Assembly (NCBI GenBank): GCA_910576845.1
Contig: CAJTJA010000018.1
Location: 1-38,444 of the forward strand
Source of the DNA: an uncultured Oscillibacter sp.
GTDB taxonomy: Bacteria; Bacillota; Clostridia; Oscillospirales; Oscillospiraceae
DNA: 38,444 nucleotides
Direction of reading: 5' to 3'
Under the pieces are notes generated by a model. That model ran no database searches and was not told the DNA's origin. It worked only from the letters and a program-made list of their open reading frames with translations. The position numbers and the translations under genes are program-made. Within the stretch, counting starts at the first letter, position 1, and each line of letters opens with the position of its first letter. This document shows positions 1-8,098 of the stretch, piece after piece.

Positions 1-643
1 GATGGCGGGTATGGCCGGCGGTGCTCCCGCGCCTGCCCCGGAACCAGAACCAGAGCCTTCTTCCAGCCGAAAGATGAGCCAAGAGGAGATTGAGGCAATG
101 ATGGCGGGCATGGCCGGCGGTGCTCCTGCGCCTGCCCCGGCTCCCCAGCCCGCACCCCAACCTGCTCCCGCGCCTGCGCCGGCTCCCCAGCCCGCCGCCG
201 CGGCCCAGCCTGCGACTGCGGCAGATCTGGGGGCCATGATGGCGGCTATGATGACAGCTATGACAACGGCTATGGCTAACAATGCTCCTGCTCCAGCTGC
301 CGCACCCCAGCCAAAGGTCATTAATACCAAACCTGCGCCGATGAAGGAAATGGCTCCGGCAGATGTGCTTGGAAAGGAACAGGCACAGAATCTGGATCTG
401 ATCATGGAAGTTCCCCTTCAGGTGACGGTGGAGATTGGCCGGACTCAGCGGAAGGTGCAGGATATTCTGGAATTTTCCAAGGGTTCCCTGGTAGTCCTTG
501 ACAAGCTGGCTGGAGATCAGGTGGACTTATTTGTCAATGGAAAATGCGTTGCAAAAGGCGATGTGGTAGTGATCGACGATAATTTTGGTGTGCGTATCAC
601 TGAGATTGTTCAGGACCCTGTCATTGAGCTGGTGAAAAAATAA
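1..643 (+). CDS. fliN: Flagellar motor switch protein FliN/FliY, C-terminal part (5' end outside window)
   Basis: Open from the left edge, so the start is missing; 213 residues are visible. The last ~75 residues form a SpoA (FliN-type surface presentation) domain, with EVPLQVTVEIGRTQ near its start and VDLFVNGKCVAKGDVVVIDD toward its end. This domain forms the lower C-ring of the switch complex. Before it lies a long Pro/Ala-rich linker and a repeated segment with the motif MSQEEIEAMM, which resembles the LSQxEIDALL peptide that binds phospho-CheY at the N-terminus of FliM and FliY. cheY follows 78 bases downstream, which fits a switch/CheY role. No CheC-like middle domain is visible, but it could lie upstream, so FliN versus FliY cannot be settled. 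Confidence 0.9.
   Translation, partial: MAGMAGGAPAPAPEPEPEPSSSRKMSQEEIEAMMAGMAGGAPAPAPAPQPAPQPAPAPAPAPQPAAAAQPATAADLGAMMAAMMTAMTTAMANNAPAPAAAPQPKVINTKPAPMKEMAPADVLGKEQAQNLDLIMEVPLQVTVEIGRTQRKVQDILEFSKGSLVVLDKLAGDQVDLFVNGKCVAKGDVVVIDDNFGVRITEIVQDPVIELVKK
2..139 (+). repeat. In-frame 99-bp tandem duplication inside fliN
   Basis: The stretch starting at 2 recurs almost base for base at 101 (33 codons later). Both copies encode MAGMAGGAPAPAP. The second copy is preceded by MSQEEIEAM, and the first very probably is too, outside the window. The few differences between copies are mainly third-position changes, which suggests recent duplication. The array is cut by the window edge, so the copy number is unknown. 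Confidence 0.8.
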
Positions 644-721
644 GACGCCATGATAAAGTGAAGCAGAACTTTGAAATACAGCATCATAATTATTATTGGA
701 TAAGAAGGAAGGATTGTAACA

Positions 722-1090
722 ATGGCTAAGAAAATTTTGCTGGTCGACGACGCCGCCTTTATGCGGAAGATGATCAAGGATACCCTGAGCAAGAATGGGT
801 ATACCGAGCTGTTCGAGGCTGTAGACGGAGCTGACGCAGTAGAAAAATTCGGCGAAATTGGCCCGGATTTGGTGATTATGGATATCACGATGCCCAATAT
901 GGACGGCTTGGAAGCGCTGAAAGCTATCCGCGCCAAGGACAGCAGCGCCAACGTAGTTATGTGCTCTGCCATGGGGCAGGAGAGCATGGTTATGGATGCC
1001 GTGCGTTCCGGCGCCAAGGACTTCATTGTCAAGCCCTTTAAGCCTGACCGGGTTCTGAAAACTGTCAGCACGATTTTGGGCAATCCCTGA
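722..1090 (+). CDS. cheY: Chemotaxis response regulator CheY
   Basis: A 122-residue single receiver domain. D9 and D10 form the acidic pocket, D54 (in VIMDITMPNMDG) is the phosphorylation site, S82 takes the Thr/Ser switch position and K104 is the conserved lysine in FIVKPF. There is no output domain, so it acts by binding the flagellar switch when phosphorylated by CheA. The start is set by GAAGGAAGG at about 705-713. It sits between fliN and fliO, the normal clostridial/bacillar position, which separates it from the many other stand-alone receivers. The 78-base gap before it is AT-rich and could hold a minor promoter, but I see no convincing -35/-10 pair. Confidence 0.95.
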   Translation: MAKKILLVDDAAFMRKMIKDTLSKNGYTELFEAVDGADAVEKFGEIGPDLVIMDITMPNMDGLEALKAIRAKDSSANVVMCSAMGQESMVMDAVRSGAKDFIVKPFKPDRVLKTVSTILGNP

Positions 1091-1094
1091 CGAA

Positions 1095-1454
1095 ATGTCA
1101 TGGGACGCAACCTTAGCCTCCTTCTTGTGGATGATTGTCTGCGTCGTCTTGATTATCGGCCTGGCCTATTGGTTTACCCGTTATACGGCGAGTAAAGGCG
1201 GATGGGGTGCGCTTCAGGGTGGGCGGCGTATGGAGGTTTTGGACCGGCTGGCCTTGGGGCGGGATCAGAGCATGATCCTGGTCCGGGTGGGAGAACGGTA
1301 TCTGCTATTGGGAACCGGCACAGCGGGAATTTCCCTGTTGGCAGAGCTTACCCCGGAGGAAGCGGCCTCTTGGAAGCTGCCTCAAACACCTGGAGAGAGG
1401 CCGGGTTTTAAGGATACTTTTTATACCATTATAAAGCAGAAGGAACGGAGGTGA
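1095..1454 (+). CDS. fliO: Flagellar biosynthesis protein FliO (FliZ-type)
   Basis: 119 residues with one membrane segment at about residues 8-28 (FLWMIVCVVLIIGLAYWF). A cytoplasmic domain follows, carrying the family pattern GGRRMEVLDRLALGRDQSMILVRVGERYLLLG. FliO helps assemble the FliP/FliR core of the flagellar type III export gate. It starts 4 bases after the cheY stop and is followed directly by fliP, so the identification rests on both sequence and position. The family is poorly conserved outside the L.RLxLGxxxxL.LV.VGxR.LLLG core, which is present here. Confidence 0.88.
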   Translation: MSWDATLASFLWMIVCVVLIIGLAYWFTRYTASKGGWGALQGGRRMEVLDRLALGRDQSMILVRVGERYLLLGTGTAGISLLAELTPEEAASWKLPQTPGERPGFKDTFYTIIKQKERR

Positions 1455-1461
1455 ATCGGAG

Positions 1462-2136
1462 TTGCCGGACGGGCTGATCAATGTAAATGGCGAGAACGTG
1501 CAGGCGTTGGAGATTTTATTCCTGACCACAATGCTCACGCTCCTGCCTTCTCTCGTGGTGATGATGACGTCCTTCACCCGATTTATCATCTCTTTCTCCT
1601 TTCTGCGCAATGCGATGGGTACGCAGCAGACGCCGCCTAACCTTGTGCTGGTCGGACTGGCATTGTTTTTAACGTTTTTTACAATGTCCCCCACCATTAC
1701 CCGCATTCAGGAAGAGGCTTATGAGCCTTATGCGGCGGAGGAAATTTCCCAGGAGGAATTTTTCGAACGGGCTTCAGTGCCTCTGGCGGAGTTCATGGCC
1801 CGCAATACCAGAATCAATACTCTGGAAATGTACTGTGATTTGGCTCATGTGAATATGCCGGAGGTGGTGAACACCGCGACAGTAGTGGAAACGCTGCCTC
1901 TTCGGATTATTGTGCCTGCCTTTGTGACGTGTGAACTGCAAAAGGCCTTTACCATCGGACTGCTGCTGTATATCCCTTTTATGCTGATCGATATTGTGGT
2001 TTCCTGTACTTTGATGTCTATGGGCATGATTATGCTGCCGCCGTCTATGATTTCCGCACCTTTCAAGCTGTTGCTGTTTGTGACCCTGAACGGGTGGGAG
2101 CTGCTGTTTTCCACTTTGGTGCGGGGCTTTAACTAG
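1462..2136 (+). CDS. fliP: Flagellar type III export gate protein FliP
   Basis: 224 residues, a normal length for Gram-positive FliP. Family signatures are MTSFTRFIISFSFLRNAMGT followed by QQTPPN in the N-terminal half. In the C-terminal half come FVTCELQKAFTIGLLLYIPF and LMSMGMIMLPPSMISAPFKL. Four hydrophobic segments fit the export-gate pore. The start is a TTG codon at 1462; GGAGGTG at 1447-1453 overlaps the fliO stop and lies 8 bases upstream, so translation is probably coupled to fliO. I see no clear signal peptide, unlike enteric FliP. Confidence 0.95.
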   Translation: MPDGLINVNGENVQALEILFLTTMLTLLPSLVVMMTSFTRFIISFSFLRNAMGTQQTPPNLVLVGLALFLTFFTMSPTITRIQEEAYEPYAAEEISQEEFFERASVPLAEFMARNTRINTLEMYCDLAHVNMPEVVNTATVVETLPLRIIVPAFVTCELQKAFTIGLLLYIPFMLIDIVVSCTLMSMGMIMLPPSMISAPFKLLLFVTLNGWELLFSTLVRGFN

Positions 2137-2150
2137 CGGAGGGCTGAACG

Positions 2151-2414
2151 ATGGATACGGGAATGGTAACCGATGTAATGCGCGACGCTGTGGGTGTGGT
2201 CATTAAGTTGGGTGGCCCCATGCTGCTGCTGAGTATGCTGGCCGGTGTGATAGTGGCCATTTTTCAGGCTGTAACCCAGATTCATGAACAAACGATTTCC
2301 TTTATCCTGAAGGTGGTGATCGTGATGGGCGTCCTTCTCCTCAGCGGCGGCTGGATGCTGGCGACGCTCCAGGAATACGCAAGGGAGATTTTTGATCTGA
2401 TGACGGTCATCTAG
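2151..2414 (+). CDS. fliQ: Flagellar type III export gate protein FliQ
   Basis: 87 residues, the usual size. Two membrane helices flank the conserved centre VAIFQAVTQIHEQTISFILK, which is nearly diagnostic for FliQ. FliQ packs around the FliP-FliR core of the export gate. The ribosome site is GCGGAGGG just before the ATG, 14 bases after the fliP stop. Confidence 0.95.
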   Translation: MDTGMVTDVMRDAVGVVIKLGGPMLLLSMLAGVIVAIFQAVTQIHEQTISFILKVVIVMGVLLLSGGWMLATLQEYAREIFDLMTVI

Positions 2415-2425
2415 CGGAGGCGCCT

Positions 2426-3190
2426 ATGATAGACGAAGGGGCTCTGACGCTCTTTTTGCTGATAACGGCCCGGATGAGCGGTTTGGTGGGGTTTAACCCT
2501 TTGCTGAGCCGACAGAATTTTCCCGGAACGTTTCGGGCTGGGTTTACGCTGCTTTTGTCAGCATTTACTTATTCAGTAGTGGGTGGGCGGTCGGCTGTAC
2601 CCTCCGGACTGCTGCCCTTTGCCGGCGCTGTTTTATTGGAAATAGCAGTGGGACTGGTGCTGGGATTGGTGGTACACTTTTTCTTTTATATTCCCCAGAT
2701 GGCGGGCTTGGAGATTGACACACAGATGGGCATGACCATGAATCAGATTTACGACTCTGGTTCTCAATCCAATATGTCCGTAACAGGAACGCTGCTGAAC
2801 ACCTTGATGATTTTGCTCTTTTTCGCTGGGAATGGACACCACACATTACTGCGGATTATCATTACCTCAGGAGAAGTGGTGGGGTATGGCGGCGTCTCGA
2901 TTGGAAATGATTTGACAAATTTGGCGCTGGAACTTTTTATTGAGTGTACGATTCTGGCGGTGAAGCTGTGCATGCCGGTTCTGGCGGCAGAACTCATCGG
3001 CCAGTTAGGAATGGGAATTTTAATGAAGGTCATTCCCCAGATCAATGTGTTTTCCATTAATATTGAACTGAAAGTTTTGGTGGGCCTTGCTCTGCTGCTG
3101 CTGCTGATGCTCCCTATCAGTGAATTTTTGCTGGAGGCGGAGCAAACTATGCTAAACAGCCTTCATGCTATGCTGACACTGATGGCTTGA
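2426..3190 (+). CDS. fliR: Flagellar type III export gate protein FliR
   Basis: 254 residues with about six hydrophobic helices. Family features include ARMSGLVGFNPLL at the N-terminus, MAGLEIDTQMGMTMNQIYDS in the middle and LLLLMLPISEFL near the C-terminus. FliR caps the FliP ring and contacts FlhB. It begins 11 bases after fliQ, with GCGGAGGCG as the ribosome site. It is a separate gene from flhB, whereas some Clostridium species have a FliR-FlhB fusion. Confidence 0.93.
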   Translation: MIDEGALTLFLLITARMSGLVGFNPLLSRQNFPGTFRAGFTLLLSAFTYSVVGGRSAVPSGLLPFAGAVLLEIAVGLVLGLVVHFFFYIPQMAGLEIDTQMGMTMNQIYDSGSQSNMSVTGTLLNTLMILLFFAGNGHHTLLRIIITSGEVVGYGGVSIGNDLTNLALELFIECTILAVKLCMPVLAAELIGQLGMGILMKVIPQINVFSINIELKVLVGLALLLLLMLPISEFLLEAEQTMLNSLHAMLTLMA

Positions 3191-3222
3191 CACGGCGCGG
3201 ATGTCCAAAGGGGGGATGACAG

Positions 3223-4296
3223 TTGGCGGACAGCTCTAAGACCGAAAAAGCAACTCCAAAAAAGCGAAGGGATGAACGAAAGAAAGGCCATGTCTTTCTC
3301 AGCCAGGATGCTGTGGCTGTAGTTACGCTGCTGGGTTCCTTTGCCGCATTTTGGATGCTGTCCGGCAAGATTGCGGAGCAATTATCAAATTTTATGGGTT
3401 TTTGCATTGCTAGGTGCGATGTGACGGGGGCCTTGAGCATCGGCGACACACTGCATGAAATTGTCATGCAGGCTCTGGGGCTGCTGGTTCGGAATGTACT
3501 CCCAATCACCTTGGTGACTGCTGGCTGCGCGGTGATTGCCACTTTTGCGCAGACGCGAATGCTGGTGAGTGGCGAGCTGATTCGTCCAAAGCTCAGTAAA
3601 ATCAACCCTTTGGAGGGGTTTAAACGGCTGTTTTCCCTGAAAAGCATTGTTGATGCCCTAAAAGGTATTTTGAAAATCAGCTTGCTCATGATCATTGTCT
3701 ATATAAGTATAGAAGGTATGTTTCATGAGAGCGCGAAATATTTGTATGTAGATATTCGCGCGTCCTGTACGCATTTGTTTTCTCAGGGCATGGGCATGAT
3801 TATTAAAATCGGTATTGCTTTTATTGCCTTGGCGGCGTTGGATTTCATGTACCAATGGTGGGACTATGAGCGGAATCTTCGCATGAGCAAGCAGGAGATC
3901 AAGGAAGAATATAAGCAGACTGAAGGAGACCCCCAGATTAAAGGAAAAATCAAGGAAATGCAGCGTAAGCGGGCACAGAGCCGCATGATGCAGCAGGTTC
4001 CGCAGGCAGATGTGGTCATCCGAAATCCCACCCATTTTGCCGTGGCTCTCCGGTATCATCCAGAGGAGGACAGCGCCCCCGTTGTCCTGGCCAAGGGAAT
4101 GGATGAACTGGCTCTGCGAATTGTAAAGACGGCGGAAGAAAACAAGGTGGCCGTCATTGAGAATGTTCCGCTGGCCCGTGCCCTTTATGCGAGTGCGGAG
4201 TTGGATCAGGAGATACCTCCGGAGCTTTACAATCCGGTGGCAGAAGTACTGGTCTACATTTTCAGACTGAATGAAAAGCATCAATTGGTAAAATAA
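3223..4296 (+). CDS. flhB: Flagellar export switch protein FlhB
   Basis: 357 residues. The N-terminus SSKTEKATPKKRRDERKKGH is the classic FlhB opening. Four membrane segments follow, then the charged linker and the autocleavage motif N268-P269-T270-H271, so cleavage between N268 and P269 is expected. FlhB switches export from rod/hook to filament substrates together with FliK. The start is TTG at 3223 behind a GGGGGG ribosome site. A second gene encoding only the C-terminal domain lies at 36472-36810 on the other strand. Confidence 0.95.
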   Translation: MADSSKTEKATPKKRRDERKKGHVFLSQDAVAVVTLLGSFAAFWMLSGKIAEQLSNFMGFCIARCDVTGALSIGDTLHEIVMQALGLLVRNVLPITLVTAGCAVIATFAQTRMLVSGELIRPKLSKINPLEGFKRLFSLKSIVDALKGILKISLLMIIVYISIEGMFHESAKYLYVDIRASCTHLFSQGMGMIIKIGIAFIALAALDFMYQWWDYERNLRMSKQEIKEEYKQTEGDPQIKGKIKEMQRKRAQSRMMQQVPQADVVIRNPTHFAVALRYHPEEDSAPVVLAKGMDELALRIVKTAEENKVAVIENVPLARALYASAELDQEIPPELYNPVAEVLVYIFRLNEKHQLVK

Positions 4297-4364
4297 ATTT
4301 GCCTATTTGTTTAAAAATAAAGCAGACCGGCGTGTATGCCGGTACGGAAAGGAATACACGGAAC

Positions 4365-4383
4365 AGGAGGTGGCAGACGCTTG
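4365..4383 (+). promoter_or_regulatory. Ribosome site and TTG start that fix the flhA N-terminus
   Basis: AGGAGGTGG at 4365-4373 is the best ribosome site in the region and lies 7 bases before TTG at 4381. The upstream in-frame ATG at 4336 has no such site and falls inside a small inverted repeat (ACCGGC 4326-4331, GCCGGT 4338-4343). The peptide it would add (residues before RRIFDN) does not look like an FlhA N-terminus. Confidence 0.75.
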
Positions 4384-6489
4384 AGAAGAATTTTTGACAA
4401 TGCAATATCTCTTGCCGTCGTGGTCATCGTCCTGTTTTTGATCATTCCTCTGCCGACACCGTTGCTGGACATTCTGTTAGTTGTCAATATTGGCCTGTCC
4501 ATCATGATCCTGATGATTACGATGAACATCTCGGAGGCGCTTGAATTTTCTATTTTTCCATCACTGCTGTTGATCACAACGCTCTTCCGGCTGGGCCTGA
4601 ATGTCTCCACTACCCGGCAGATTTTGTATCAGGGCTACGCTGGCGAGGTAATTGCCAATTTTGGACACTTGATTACCGGCGGCAACATTGTCATCGGTGT
4701 GGTCATTTTCCTGATCATTGTGCTGGTGCAGTTTATTGTTATTACCAAAGGCGCCGAGCGCGTTGCTGAAGTGGCCGCCCGGTTTACCTTGGATGCCATG
4801 CCCGGCAAGCAGATGGCGATCGACGCTGATCTGAGTTCCGGCCTTATCAATGAACAGGAGGCCAAAAGCCGCCGGCATAAGATTCAAAAAGAGGCCGACT
4901 TTTATGGCGCCATGGACGGTGCCACCAAGATTGTCAAGGGCGATGCCACCATGTCGCTTATTATCACGATGATTAACTTCATCGGCGGTACCATCATTGG
5001 CATGGTTATGAATGCCGGTACATTTACCGACGTTATCTCAAAGTACTCCATTGTTACCATAGGTGACGGCTTGGTATCTCAGCTCCCGGCACTGATGATT
5101 TCCACTGCCACCGGTATGATTGTTACCCGGTCTGTGTCTGAGGGCAGCCTGAACAAGGACGTTATCGGCCAGTTCAAAAACCAGCCTCGGGCTATTATGA
5201 CCACCGGAGTAATTCTTCTCTTTTTGGCTGCTATTCCCAACACGCCCCGGTTTGCTTTGGCTGTGGGCGGTGGTCTGCTGCTGGGGGGGGGCTGGTTTAT
5301 CAGCCGCCGTATGGAGCAGGACCGTCAGGAGACCGCGGCGCTTCAGGCAGCTGCGGAGCAGCAGGAGGCCGGCGAAACCGCCGCTCCCAGCGAGACCGAT
5401 TATTTCAAGGATATCAACAATGTTTACTCCCTCCTCTCGGTGGAGCCCATTGAGATGGAGTTTGGATACAGCCTTATTCCCATGGTAGATGAGAGTCACG
5501 GCGGCAAACTTATCAGCCGGATTGTCATCTTTCGAAGGCAGTATGCCCAGGACATGGGCTTTGTGTTTCCCTCCATCCGCCTTCACGACGCCTCTTCTTT
5601 GGGAACAAACCAATACGTTATTCGTATTCGGGGTGAAGAGGTGGCCAGGGGAGAAATCCTGGTGGACTATTATCTGGCTTTGGAGCCCGCGAATCCCTTA
5701 GGAGAAATTGACGGTATTGAAACCATTGAACCGGCTTACGGTATTCCCTCCCGCTGGATTCTGCCGGAGAACAAAGAGATGGCGGAGATTTACGGCTACA
5801 ACGTCATTGATCCTTTGTCCGTTATGCTGACCCACTTGTCGGAGACGGTGAAAAAATACGCTTACGAAATGCTGGGACGGGCGGAGACCATCCAGCTGGT
5901 AGAAAATCTGAAGCGCATTTCCCCGGAACTGGTGGAGGAGGCGATCCCGGGCATTATCTCTTATGCCTCTTTGGAAAAAGTATTGCGAAACCTGCTAAAA
6001 GAGGGGGTGCCCATCAAAGACCTGGGCACTATCGTAGAGACACTGGCCGATGCGCTGACTCAGGGCCGGGATATCGACGCAGCTACAGAGCAGGTGCGGG
6101 GAGCCTTGGCCAGAACCATCACACGCCGCTTCTGCGAGGACGGACAGCTCAGGGTGGTTACGCTGGATGCGGAAGTGGAGAAAAAGGTTATTTCTTCCCT
6201 CACCCGAAACGACCAGGGCGTATATCTTGCCATGGGCCCGGAACTGATGCAGCAGATTGTCTCCCAACTGGCCAATCAGATGAAGAAATTCAACGATCTT
6301 TCCCAAACCCCTATTATTCTGGTCAGCCAGGTAATCCGCGGCTATTTTGCTAAGATGATTACCCAGTTTTATCCCAATGTCTACGTGCTCTCCTTTAATG
6401 AGATTACCAATGCGGTGCAGATTCAGGCGATTGGAAATATCTCTCTGGAAGCGCCGGCGCGGTCTGAGCGAAGGGCGGTGGGCACATGA
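4381..6489 (+). CDS. flhA: Flagellar export gate protein FlhA
   Basis: 702 residues from the TTG start. About eight membrane helices in the first ~330 residues carry the family motifs LPTPLLDILLVVNIGLS, FPSLLLITTLFRLGLNVSTT and MPGKQMAIDADLSSG. The C-terminal ~350 residues form the cytoplasmic nonameric ring domain, with AYGIPSRWILPENK and IPIKDLGTIVETL-type segments. FlhA is the largest gate component and docks chaperone-substrate complexes. The 84-base gap before it is the widest inside the export-gene run. Its stop overlaps the fliA start as ATGA. No flhF or flhG follows, which is unusual. Confidence 0.96.
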   Translation: MRRIFDNAISLAVVVIVLFLIIPLPTPLLDILLVVNIGLSIMILMITMNISEALEFSIFPSLLLITTLFRLGLNVSTTRQILYQGYAGEVIANFGHLITGGNIVIGVVIFLIIVLVQFIVITKGAERVAEVAARFTLDAMPGKQMAIDADLSSGLINEQEAKSRRHKIQKEADFYGAMDGATKIVKGDATMSLIITMINFIGGTIIGMVMNAGTFTDVISKYSIVTIGDGLVSQLPALMISTATGMIVTRSVSEGSLNKDVIGQFKNQPRAIMTTGVILLFLAAIPNTPRFALAVGGGLLLGGGWFISRRMEQDRQETAALQAAAEQQEAGETAAPSETDYFKDINNVYSLLSVEPIEMEFGYSLIPMVDESHGGKLISRIVIFRRQYAQDMGFVFPSIRLHDASSLGTNQYVIRIRGEEVARGEILVDYYLALEPANPLGEIDGIETIEPAYGIPSRWILPENKEMAEIYGYNVIDPLSVMLTHLSETVKKYAYEMLGRAETIQLVENLKRISPELVEEAIPGIISYASLEKVLRNLLKEGVPIKDLGTIVETLADALTQGRDIDAATEQVRGALARTITRRFCEDGQLRVVTLDAEVEKKVISSLTRNDQGVYLAMGPELMQQIVSQLANQMKKFNDLSQTPIILVSQVIRGYFAKMITQFYPNVYVLSFNEITNAVQIQAIGNISLEAPARSERRAVGT

Positions 6490-7319
6490 GCGAGTTAGCG
6501 GCAGTTCAGTATGATGAACGGGAAATTGAGGAGATGGATACACAGGACCTGCTTCGGCTCTATAAAGAGACAGGTGACGAGAGTCTGAAGTGGCCGCTGG
6601 TTCTTCGCTATGAGGGACTGATTAAAAATGCGGCTATGCAGATTCGTGGTGTATACAGCAGTTTTGCTCAGATTGATGATATTATCAATGAAGGCATCCT
6701 GACCCTTCTTGGGGCGATTGACAAATTCGATCCGGACAAAGGAGCAAAATTCGAAACCTACGTTTCCAAGCGTATTCGAGGCATGGTCATTGATTTAGCT
6801 CGAAAGCAGGACTGGATTCCCCGGAATATCCGAAAGCGGGCGAAGGAGATTGACATGGCTTCGGTGGAGCTTTCTGCCTCCTTGGGACGAATGCCTACGG
6901 ATGGAGAGATTGCTCAGCATTTGGGCATTACGCAGGAACGGTATCAAAAAGATACCGCAAATATTGCGCTGAGCAATATCCTTTCCTTGGATGTTTTAAT
7001 GGATACCCGAGAGACGTCAGGCTATCAAATGGAAGTGCCTTCCAGTGATATGCAGAGTCAGCCGGAGGTTGTCCTGCAGGAGCGGGAAATGCAGCGGGCT
7101 TTGGCCGATGGAATTTCCAGGCTGCGGAAAAATGAACAGATTGTCCTGTCTCTCTATTATGAGCGGAATCTTCATTTGAAGGAGATTGCCCAGGTGATGG
7201 AGCTCAGCGAACCCCGCATTTCCCAGATACATACCCGCGCCATTCAAAAGCTGCGCAGCTTTATGGAGGGCTACCTCAACGACACGGAGGAGCCGAAACC
7301 TAAGAGGAAGAAGGGATAG
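6486..7319 (+). CDS. fliA: RNA polymerase sigma factor for flagellar genes, sigma-28/FliA (SigD)
   Basis: 277 residues. Region 2 is visible around LVLRYEGLIKNAA and FDPDKGAKFETYVSKRIRG, followed by the FliA-typical DWIPRNIRKRAKEID. Region 3 lies at about 130-160. Region 4 ends with the helix-turn-helix LHLKEIAQVMELSEPRISQI. It directs transcription of late flagellar and chemotaxis genes and is normally held by FlgM until the hook is finished; no flgM is visible here. The ATG overlaps the flhA stop, so it is translationally coupled. The C-terminus carries an extra Lys/Pro-rich tail (EEPKPKRKKG). Sigma-28-like promoters are proposed at 14262-14288 and 38271-38297. Confidence 0.94.
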   Translation: MSELAAVQYDEREIEEMDTQDLLRLYKETGDESLKWPLVLRYEGLIKNAAMQIRGVYSSFAQIDDIINEGILTLLGAIDKFDPDKGAKFETYVSKRIRGMVIDLARKQDWIPRNIRKRAKEIDMASVELSASLGRMPTDGEIAQHLGITQERYQKDTANIALSNILSLDVLMDTRETSGYQMEVPSSDMQSQPEVVLQEREMQRALADGISRLRKNEQIVLSLYYERNLHLKEIAQVMELSEPRISQIHTRAIQKLRSFMEGYLNDTEEPKPKRKKG

Positions 7320-7322
7320 CGC

Positions 7323-8087
7323 ATGTTTAAAGGCTTTTATAATCTGACTTCCGCTATGCTGACCCACCAGCACAATCTGAATGTAATTGGAAATAACATG
7401 GTCAATATTTCCACGGCGGGTTATAAGCAGGAACGTTATACCGCCAGTACCTTTGATGATGTGATGTATAGCCGGGTGGATGTGAACCACAGCAGTGGAA
7501 CAGAGATTGGCCGGCAGAGTTATATCCGGGCGGCGAGTCAGATTTATACAGATTACAGCCAAGGCATTCCGGAGCCCACGGATCTGCCGCTGGATTTTGC
7601 CATAGTGGGAGACGGTTTCTTTGCTGTCCAGGACCAGGAGGGGGAAGTAGCTTATACCCGAATGGGAAATTTTTCTTTGGATGACAGAGGTTATCTCTGC
7701 CTCCCAGGCTTTGGTCAGGTGCTGAATCCTCAGGGGCAGCCTATATACCTGGGGACTGACAAAATCAGGGGCGATGGCCGTGGAGTTATTTACTATAATC
7801 AAGAAGACGGAGAAAGCGTCGCCATCGGCCAGTTGGGCGTTTACAGCTTTGAGGATAATGAGGCTTTGGTAAGAAATGACCGGGGACTATTTACCGGGGA
7901 AGGAGCCCAGCAGAGCCAGGATTATGAGATATGGAACAAATATTTGGAGCGCTCCAACAGCGATATGGTTAAGCAGATGACGGAAATGATTACCTATCAG
8001 CGGGCACTTCAGAGCGCCGCCCAGGTTTCTAAGATGTACGATCAGCTAATGGCCAAAGCCACCGGCGACGTTGGCCGCTTCGCTTAA
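7323..8087 (+). CDS. flgF: Flagellar basal-body rod protein FlgF-like
   Basis: 254 residues. The N-terminal rod motif reads NLNVIGNNMVNISTAGYK and the C-terminal one reads LERSNSDMVKQMTEMITYQ, both hallmarks of the axial rod/hook family. The middle has FAIVGDGFFAVQD, as in FlgF/FlgG. It follows fliA by 3 bases. Assignment to FlgF rather than FlgG is by position and because the next gene has the more typical FlgG C-terminus; the two names could be exchanged. Confidence 0.8.
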   Translation: MFKGFYNLTSAMLTHQHNLNVIGNNMVNISTAGYKQERYTASTFDDVMYSRVDVNHSSGTEIGRQSYIRAASQIYTDYSQGIPEPTDLPLDFAIVGDGFFAVQDQEGEVAYTRMGNFSLDDRGYLCLPGFGQVLNPQGQPIYLGTDKIRGDGRGVIYYNQEDGESVAIGQLGVYSFEDNEALVRNDRGLFTGEGAQQSQDYEIWNKYLERSNSDMVKQMTEMITYQRALQSAAQVSKMYDQLMAKATGDVGRFA

Positions 8088-8098
8088 GGAGGAAGCCT

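Noticed and set aside
2..139. Repeats in fliN as a mobile element or CRISPR
   Set aside because: The repeat is in frame inside a coding region, with Pro-rich spacers and no CRISPR-like spacing. I saw no transposase, integrase, CRISPR array or tRNA gene anywhere in the window.
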